Below, one piece after another: positions 56,803-64,000 of a stretch of DNA of 64,000 nt. Positions within the stretch are counted from its first letter, which is position 1. Each line of letters opens with the position of its first letter. This DNA comes from Hydrangea macrophylla. Taxonomy: Eukaryota > Streptophyta > Magnoliopsida > Cornales > Hydrangeaceae. Location of the stretch: contig CM066994.1 of assembly GCA_033977485.1 (NCBI GenBank), positions 47,579,155 through 47,643,154 on the forward strand, in the 5' to 3' direction. The notes under the pieces were generated by a model that made no database searches, was not told where the DNA came from, and saw only the letters and a list, made by a program, of their open reading frames with translations. Both the position numbers and the translations under genes were made by a program.

Positions 56803-57185
56803 AATATGCCTTAATATACCTTAAGGCTAACACTAAGGTTGGACTGACAGAAGGTGGAGAGAGGATTAGTATGCTGAAAATTATGTGTACGATAGCTGAA
56901 GACATAGGATAGATTGTAGTTCTAATCCTATTTCTGGACTTTAGTACTATGTTTTGTACTGAGGGCATATGTTGCCTTGGGATTTTTATATTATGATGTT
57001 GACTCTGATGTAAAAGGATAAAATATTCCTTATCGTGTTTATACCAGATTTAGTTTATTATCTTTAGCATTTACTATTTAGTACTGCATGGTGTGGACAA
57101 TTCAGTGACTTCACCAGTCATTATGGACCCAAAAATGAAATTTATTTTTCTCTATTTTTGTTGTTCCGGGGCGTGACAGGATTTT

Positions 57186-57196
57186 TGGTATCAGAG
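57186..57196 (+). promoter_or_regulatory. Primer-binding site of gypsy element
   Basis: TGGTATCAGAG, matching initiator tRNA-Met, seven bases after the LTR end. Confidence 0.85.
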
Positions 57197-57324
57197 ACTA
57201 GGTTGATACTATCGCTCACTAATTGTCCCACACCATCTAGTCCTAGAACTTTTGAGATCCCTGAGATTTGAGCATTGAAATAAGTTCATCATTCTGACGT
57301 TAGATAGTTTCCTTGCAGGTTACC

Positions 57325-58313
57325 ATGGATCCAGACTTCCACAAGTTTGTGGATGATACCTATGGAGGCCACGTGATCCATGGGGACATTGTGGAGCCAG
57401 CTGACCCAAAGTTTTATCATAAGCGTATACGTCATACAACCAGTCAGTACTTAGAGGATGATGTATGGAAAGTTCTGTATGTTACTGGACAGACTCACCG
57501 TACTGAGATTGTATGGATGCACATCATTACGCGAGGACACGAAAGGCCATTGATCATGAGAAGATGGCTCGCTTGGTCCAAAAGCTGGAGATAGACGTTA
57601 TCGAGTTGTGAGCTATTTTAGCGAGACCTAACTCCCTGCCCGTACCTACAGCTACACTAGCTCAGGAAGCATCATCGATACCAATAACAGTGGCCGAGCC
57701 GGTCGAGGCTCTTCCAGTAGAGGATGACGAGGACGATGAGGATCCTGTTCAGGACATAGATCCAGATGATGAGGATGTAAAAGGGGACGGAGAGGAGGAG
57801 CCCATAGACGACGATGAGGAGCCAGAGGATGACCTTGAGGAGGATCCTGAGGACCCAAAGTTAGCAGAGATAGGTGTGATAGCTGAAGAAGATGTTGTAA
57901 CACCAAAGGGGGATGGGGATGCTGAGGATGAGGAGCTCAAGGGGGCAGTTGTACCTGAGTTGCCCGTAGGACCCATAACATAGATGGTAACCATTGCTTA
58001 GATGGTTATAGAATGGGTAGCAGGGATGGCCACCCAACTAGAGGGATTTAGCATAGGACAGGTTGAGCTAGTAGAGGTTGTTGCATTAACCGAGGGATTT
58101 GCCGTTGCAGCTGCTGATGCTATTAAGCCAGTACTAGATGCCATGGATGAGGAGGATGAGGAGGATCATGTTGAGGTGATGGCTGAGGATTAGGATGTTG
58201 AGATCAGGATAGGAGATCTTGATGCACCGATGGGGGACGATCTTCCCAAGGAGTGGGATTTTTCATTCAAGGACGAGGCTTCCATGTATGGATCAGACAT
58301 GGATGACTACTGA
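57325..58313 (+). pseudogene. Extra acidic open frame between primer-binding site and gag
   Basis: ATG at 57325 starts MDPDFHKFVDDTYGG. After a frameshift near 57560 the frame continues through a coiled-coil-like stretch (MARLVQKLEID) into a long Asp/Glu-rich region (57690-57980), then past stops to GDDLPKEWDFSFKDEA and a stop at about 58311. The whole would be about 330 residues. I do not recognise the protein. Position upstream of gag is unusual; it may be a captured or lineage-specific gene. Confidence 0.5.
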
Positions 58314-58729
58314 GTCAGGACTTTGGGGGCTTAGATTTTCTAGTATATATATGACAAGACATGTTGTCCATTATATTTTTAAGGGTTTAAGGGATAGCGA
58401 TTTGACCATAGCTCTTTTGTATAGTTAGCAACCACTAGTAGTGGTATTGTAAATAGTTGACTTTAGTGCTATATTGGCTCATGTCCCACGTGGTACACAG
58501 TTTAACTAGTGTGTACTCCGCGCTACATCTTTTGATGGATATATATATATATATATGTGAGTATCACCTTTTTGGGAGATGTTGTGTTATGAGATTAGTT
58601 TTGTTATGTAAATATGAGTAGAACTAATAGGTCATTCCGTTTATTGTGTATCTTGATTCATATTTCTTTGTGAAGACTGTGAGCTAATCGATAGGTCTTT
58701 TGTAGGCACACTACGCACAAGACCATTAC

Positions 58730-59850
58730 GGTTAGAGCAAGGAATCAAGCACGATTAAGAGCTCCTATCCCGAAGGGTATGGACCCGACGGACATTTTTG
58801 AGGCTTTCATGTAAAGGATGGAGCACGTTGGCAACACCTATAACCATGCTACCCATCAACGACCTACCCAACACCCTGTTGTACCCCCTCTATCGAGACA
58901 AACAGGGGATAAGCTGCTGAAATGTTTTCGTAGATTATACCTAGAGAAGTTCGATGGGTTAATAGGGCCATGGCAGTTAGAATAATGGCTCTGTAAGATG
59001 GAGCTTAACTTTGAAACTCTAGAATGTAATGAACAGTATAAACGTCGCCTTGCTATGTTTCAATTGACATAGGCTATCGCTGACTGGTGGGAGGCCGAGC
59101 GGGCGACCGTTGGAATGAATGCTGCAAGGGCTATGCCTTGGGAGACATTCAAAGGCAGATTCCTGAAAAAGTATTTTTCAAAGGATGAGAAGGACCAGAA
59201 GGAGACGAACTTTCTCAGTTTAGTCCAAGGATGTTGGACCATGAGAGATTATACAACGCAGTTTGAACGACTATCAAGATTTACTTCCCACATAATTGAT
59301 ACAGCTCAGAAAAAGGTGAAGAGATTCCACTAGGAGCTGAACCCTCACCTTCGCCACATGATGATTGGTCACCTTAACCAATCGTTCAAAGGACTGGTGA
59401 GATTTGCTGTGAGCCTGCAGTAGGATACATATATGGTGCATCGACAACAGGTGAACCAACCGCCGCCACAAATAAATTTTCAAAGGAGTTTTCAACCCCC
59501 ACCACCCATAAATACCCAAGGTTGGAGACCTCAGGGTATTTTCCAGAGTAATAAGCGCACTTGGGACGGAACCAGGAAACCTCAGACTGCTTACCCTCAA
59601 TCTTAGCAGTATCAACAACAAGGACTGCCACCTCGAGCACCATTCGCCGCCCCACGACATGGTACCGAAGGATGTTTTAATTGTGGAATGCCCAAACACA
59701 TTGCGAAGCTCTGCACCGTCCCCAGAACTCGTTAGGGATCAGACATCATCTGCTGTAACTACAACAATCCGGGTCACATGAGCAAAGACTGTCATGCACC
59801 TCGAGAAGGATACTATGGGGCATCAGTTCAAGGACTTTAAGGACCCCCAG
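58730..59850 (+). pseudogene. Gag of gypsy element, with stops
   Basis: Reading starts about RNQARLRAPIPKGMDP, then the gag core has FDGLIGPW, ADWWEAERA, WETFKGRFLKKYFS and FLSLVQGCWTMRDYTTQFERL. Two CCHC-type knuckles follow: CFNCGMPKHIAKLC and CNYNNPGHMSKDC (second first-Cys region altered). In-frame stops, mostly TAG, interrupt it at least seven times. Confidence 0.85.
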
Positions 59851-59939
59851 ATCAGACTAGGGTGAACGCTATCATCCCAGAAGAGGTAGGCTTTAATGCT
59901 GAGGAGAAGCAAAATCTGGAAGGTACGCTTGTACTTTTT

Positions 59940-61245
59940 CATAGTTGAGTTAAATCTTTGTTTGATACTAGTGCTGCACATTTTATTGCCATTAAGATTG
60001 TGCGCCAGTTGGGTTTAGAACCCCAGGCACTCGAGCCAACACTTAATGCTGTGTCACCCTTGGGAGTGACTGTTAAGTTGGGTAAGGTGTGCAAAGATTG
60101 TCCCTTGACCCTGGAAGATAGAAACCTTCCTGCAGACTTGGACCTGGTAGTTCTGTTAATTTCAGAGTTTGACATTATCCTAGGGATGGATTGGCTTACC
60201 AAGTACAGTGTCAACTTGGATTACCCTACCAGGACCATTGTGTTTCATATACTAGGGTGTCCCATAATTAGATTTCAGCGTCAGTTGGCGAGCAACTTAT
60301 TTCTTACAAGTTGTGTAACTACGATCAGAAGTACGAGTACGGAGCCTACTATAGACCAAATCCCTAGCGCACAGGATTTTAAACATGCTTTCCAGGATAT
60401 TATTGGACTTCCACCAAAAAGGGAAATAAACTTCTGTGTAGAATTGGTACCTGGAATGTTACCGATATCTAAGACTCCATATCGAATGGCACCAACTGAG
60501 ATGTTTGAGTTAAAGAAGCAAGTCTAGGAACTTGAAGATCTAGGAATTGTTCGCCCAAGTACGTCACCTTGGGGAGCACCGATACTAATTGTAAAGAAGA
60601 AGGATGGAACACTTCGATTCTGTATCGACTACAGAGAGTTGAACAAGGTCACAATCAAAAATAGATATCCACTTCCTCGGATAGACGACCTATTCAACCA
60701 ATTGCAAGGATCAAAAATCTTCTCAAAGATTGATATACGGTCAGGATATCACCAGTTATTGGTTCAACCAATGGATGTGTCAAAAACTACTTTCAGAACA
60801 ATATATGGGCATTATGAGTTTCTGGTTATGCCTTTCGGATTGACTAATGCCCCAACAGTATTCGTAGACTTAATGAATAGAGCATTCAGGCCTTATTTGG
60901 ATCAATTCATTATAGTATTCAGTGACGATATCCTGATTTACTCCAAGATAGAGGAAGAGCAGAAGAGACATTTACAGATGGACCTACAGACAATACGAGA
61001 CAATCAATTATATGCAAAATTCAACAAATGTGAATTTTGGTTACAAGAAGTCAAATTTTTGGGACATGTGATATCTCAGGACGGTATCTCGGTAGACTCA
61101 TCTAAGATCGATGCAGTCTTGAGTTGGAATAGACCGACCAATGTCATCGAAGTTAGAAGTTTTCTTGGTCTGGCTGGATATTAACAAAGATTCGTGGAAG
61201 GATTCTCCAAGATTACAAAACCATTGACAAATTTGACAAGAAATG
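59940..61245 (+). pseudogene. Protease and reverse transcriptase of gypsy element, truncated
   Basis: Protease begins at LFDTSAAHFI (DTSA in place of DTGA/DSGA) and runs to ILGMDWL. A TAG splits the frame at about 60525. Reverse transcriptase follows with [35 protein letters not shown] and FSDDILIYS, so the catalytic Asp pair is present although the first residues of the YxDD box are changed. After a TAA at 61182-61184, FVEGFSKITKPLTNLTRK leads to the insertion at 61246, so RNase H and integrase are missing. Confidence 0.88.
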
Positions 61246-61427
61246 TGTCATGAACCATCCTGCTAAGCGCGAAAATAGAACATGTGGCATGCCACCAAGG
61301 CTTATCCAATTCACTTACCACATTATAGCAACGGAATAATATAAGTAGAAACCCTCAATTTTAGAGTAATAAAAAGTTTTCCCTTTTAAGACACTTATAG
61401 AACAAAAACTTTTTGAAATTGGCAATC

Positions 61428-61665
61428 CAGTCGACTGTATCGGGTCCCCAGTCGAGGCGACTGCAAAGACTCAAAACCTTAGTAACCCAATTCAGTCGAC
61501 TGCCCTCTAGGTCTAGTCGACTGGTACTCGTCCGGTCGATTGGACTTTGATCTAGCATAATGCCATGTTTTGAAACACTTTTCAGTCGACTGCTTTATGA
61601 AAATTGAGAATGATATTTTGTTCTAACTGTGGGTCTAGTCGACTGGGTTCCTTGACCAGTCGATT
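61428..61665. promoter_or_regulatory. Cluster of CAGTCGACTG-like palindromes
   Basis: Perfect copies at 61428-61437 and near 61492 and 61582, with variants such as tagtcgactgg, cagtcgattg and cggtcgattgg. CAATCGATTG forms recur at 63955-64000 in the same LTR. Confidence 0.65.
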
Positions 61666-62629
61666 GTTTTCCTAATTAATGCTTATTTGGCATAATTCCA
61701 TCTTTCTAAGGTTGTCCAATTCTCCACCAAGCTAATTACACATGCCAAATTCATTCCAAATTAACCTTAACTGTATTACAACATTTTCAAAACATAATTA
61801 CAAGAGTTTTACAATACTACGAATCCATTCCAAGATTTCTAAGTTAACTACAAAGTTCATTATTACATTTATGGAATAGAACACAAAAATCTGTATAAGG
61901 GCGATCCCGTCATCCCATCGGCCTTACTCTGCTCGTTTCTTCTTCCCTTTCTTCTTATCAACTGCAATGGAATAAATCTATACTTCTCATCTATATGCTG
62001 AGTGTATAATTCTAAACATATGCACATATGACAATTCATGCTTGAAACATCTAAAACACGTCAATTAGTCTCTAGAGAAAGAGATACGCATTCATCTAGT
62101 ATATTGGCAAGTCCAAAGTCTATCAACCGCGATGCCAATGGAAAGTCTAAAGTCTATCAACCATTGCATCTAACTGCTCTGGCAGGGTCGGTTCCCTATC
62201 CAAGCATGTAGATGTCGTTGCTATAACTCGCAAACATCGAGAGGCTTACCCCAATATGGAATTATACCAAACTCCCCTTTGACCCACATAATCATTTAGC
62301 ATGCTCACATAGTCATACAAACATGCTTTTCATATGTACTCACTGAATTTAACGGGCCTAAATTAGCATATGAAATCTACCTGGATCACAATTTCATACA
62401 CAAGATCCAAAGCATCCAATCTTTGGAACTAACCTTAATTTTTCTTGTGAGACATTAGTTAAGGAGATGCCCTTGGTCCTAGCCACCTAACCATAAGCTC
62501 CCGAGATCCCAACGGACATGACCACCCTTAGGTACTGCTTCCAGACCAAAGGTGGGCATCCTAGTGACAAGTGTGTAGTTAAAATGGCACGTGATTGGGT
62601 AAGTGGAGAGAGGAATGGATGAGACACAG

Positions 62630-62870
62630 AGAACATTTTGCTTTGGAGTGGACTCCTTTGCAGTGGGTTTCCTTTATGGGCTACTCTGAGGCGGGCTTTA
62701 GAGTGTGCTACTCTGGAGTGAGCCTTGGGAATGGGATCTTTTGCAATGGAGTTTCAGAGTAGGCTACTCTGAATTGGGCTTTAGAGTGGGTGGTGGGCTT
62801 TAGAGTGGGTTTCTCTAAGGTGGGCTTTAGAGTTGGCTCCTCGAGGTGGGCTCTTCTGCGGTATAGATGG
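62630..62870 (+). repeat. Degenerate array (gtgggctttagagt)
   Basis: About ten copies of a 20-30-bp unit mixing 'gagtgggctactctga' and 'gtgggctttagag'. Confidence 0.8.
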
Positions 62871-63084
62871 ACCCCATAATTGGTAGTGGTATTGATACAT
62901 GTGGAGTCATTGGTGATATGTGCTGGTCAAACTTTATGAGTTGTTAACCATTTTCTATACTTGTCATTCGAGCGCTCACTACATGCGACCACTGACATTA
63001 ACTCAACAACGATATGGATTCAGACTTCCGAACCCACACACACACTATCAATCGTCTCCTTTTAACACATTCATCTTTCCATAA

Positions 63085-63525
63085 TGTATCCATCTTAGTC
63101 TCGGTCATGGACCAAAGGGACATATCCCTTAGCCTCTATCAGACTTCCCCAATCATGGACTAAGGTAATATTCCTTTAGTCTCTATTGGACTAAGATGAT
63201 CGCATCGGCATAACCCTCCGTCTCGGCCATGGACTAAATTGACCATATCCCTTAGTCTCTATCAAATCTCCCATCCCAGTCTTGGACTAAGGTGACAATC
63301 CGTTAGCCTCTATCGGACCAGGGTGTTAGCTACATTACTATTCCCATGTCTTGGTCTCTATTGGACTTCCAATCTCGGTCATGGACTAAGGTTATACCAC
63401 CAATATATCCCTTAGCCTCGGTCATGGACTAAAGTGACATATTCCTTAGTCTCTATCGGACTCCTCATCTCGATCATGGGCAGAGGTAATATTCATTTAG
63501 TCTTTATCGGACTAAGATGATATAG
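63085..63525 (+). repeat. Degenerate array (ggtcatggactaaagtgaca, cttagtctctatcggact)
   Basis: Seven or eight units of about 50-70 bp alternating the two motifs. Non-coding LTR sequence. Confidence 0.85.
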
Positions 63526-64000
63526 GTATTCCACAAAACCACATCCATACCTCACGAAGTCTAACACGCAATCCCAACTTTACCGCACATAATCCTGACA
63601 TGCAGTCCCAGCTTTTTTTGACATATAACTGAATCGTACAAATCTGACTATCTCAACTCATTAGGATTCTACCCTTGACATTGTACGACCTTAGCAATTG
63701 CATCTACACACTCAATCAAGAATAGTGTCCACCTTTGCGGTCGACAAACCCACTATTATGTATGTCGTCTTCTCAATCCGGTTATCCGCATTATATCATC
63801 ATTATACAAATGGTTCCACTATTCAATGCATTAAGCTCATTATTCAACATGTGTATTATTCCGATATAGCCTCCCACAATCAATCCATGAAATAAAACAG
63901 CTTAACAGTTCATCATGTACAAATCACTAGAACATTTAACATTATGTCAAATTCAATCGATTGGAATCCCTTACAATCGATTGAAGTGAAGTTCAATCAA

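Larger units (their letters stand above)
55109..56832 (-). mobile_element. Copia-type solo LTR nested in gypsy LTR
   Basis: TGTTGGCCCAAATG to AAGGCTAACA, bounded by the 5-bp duplication CTAAG (55104-55108, 56833-56837). A minus-strand TATA (CTATAAATGC, about 55690-55699) downstream of a palindrome cluster suggests minus orientation. It contains a hAT element at 56422-56802; without it the LTR is about 1.34 kb. No internal region remains, so it is a product of LTR-LTR recombination. Confidence 0.85.
53215..57178 (+). mobile_element. 5' LTR of gypsy element with nested insertions
   Basis: It starts TGTAACACCATGTATTTTTG and ends TTCCGGGGCGTGACA, eight bases before the primer-binding site. Removing the solo LTR and its duplicated 5 bp leaves about 2.2 kb. 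It has two palindrome clusters, each followed by a TATA box, then a 'gtccttaaaagcggtgggcgg' array. Confidence 0.8.
53215..61245 (+). mobile_element. Decayed Ty3/gypsy (chromovirus, Tekay-like) element, truncated by insertion
   Basis: Order on the + strand: 5' LTR (53215-57178, containing nested elements), primer-binding site, an extra acidic open frame, gag, protease and reverse transcriptase. The coding region is cut at 61245 by the next LTR. No 3' LTR is in the window. Protease before polymerase and the DIRSGYHQL and MPFGLTNAP motifs place it in Ty3/gypsy; the exact lineage is my best guess. Confidence 0.85.
61246..64000 (-). mobile_element. LTR of another gypsy-type element, probably minus orientation, incomplete
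   Basis: The reverse-transcriptase text stops here and TGTCATGAACC begins. Read on the minus strand the end is GGTTCATGACA, similar to the GTGACA ends of gypsy LTRs. A minus TATA-like CTATAAGTG near 61392-61400 follows a palindrome cluster. It exceeds 2.7 kb and continues out of the window. No coding text is visible. Orientation is inferred. Confidence 0.55.

Noticed and set aside
61246..64000. 3' LTR of the gypsy element that starts at 53215
   Set aside because: The beginning and the arrays differ from 53215-57178, and it interrupts the reverse transcriptase/RNase H region, so it is a separate insertion.

Overview
The window is repeat-rich nuclear DNA of a flowering plant, most likely a eudicot. 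The evidence is intron-containing F-box genes, a PPR gene fragment, and plant-type LTR retrotransposons (Ogre/Tat, Tat with an antisense gene, Ty1/copia, Tekay-like Ty3/gypsy), hAT and MULE elements, MITEs and TRIMs. I cannot name the species. No bacterial, viral or organellar gene was recognised.

Layout. 1-14874: a large non-autonomous Ogre/Tat-like LTR element in tandem form: end of one internal region (1-1115), LTR (1116-5521), complete non-coding internal region (5522-10463), LTR (10464-14874). 14875-15580: remnant of an older gypsy LTR. 15934-37813: an F-box/LRR/FBD gene on the + strand. Its exon 1 (15934-16929) is separated from exons 2 and 3 (37190-37369, 37466-37813) by an apparent 20.3 kb intron. 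That intron holds a hAT element, a MITE, an 11.7 kb minus-strand Tat retrotransposon (19555-31268, itself carrying a copia-type solo LTR and an antisense intron-containing gene), a decayed copia element, a copia protease scrap and two tiny TRIM elements.

37814-44719: intergenic DNA with a 252-bp tandem duplication, MITEs, a possible SINE and a MULE-type element. 44720-46045: a second F-box gene (minus strand) broken by one in-frame TGA. 46235-50680: a hAT transposon with 8-bp target duplication, a decayed Ac-like transposase and a captured PPR fragment; it lies 190 bp upstream of that F-box start codon. 50689-53214: intergenic DNA with minor repeats. 53215-61245: a decayed + strand Ty3/gypsy element whose 5' LTR contains a solo LTR, which contains a hAT element. 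61246-64000: an LTR of another gypsy element inserted in the first one's RNase H region, running off the window.

The two most interesting points are: (1) the F-box gene whose reading frame, splice phases and conserved protein text fit across 20 kb of nested transposons; (2) clusters of short palindromes with a central TCGA (TTCRRTCGAYYGAA-like) placed just upstream of the TATA box in several apparently unrelated LTRs. All boundaries were read by eye; no alignment or database search was run.
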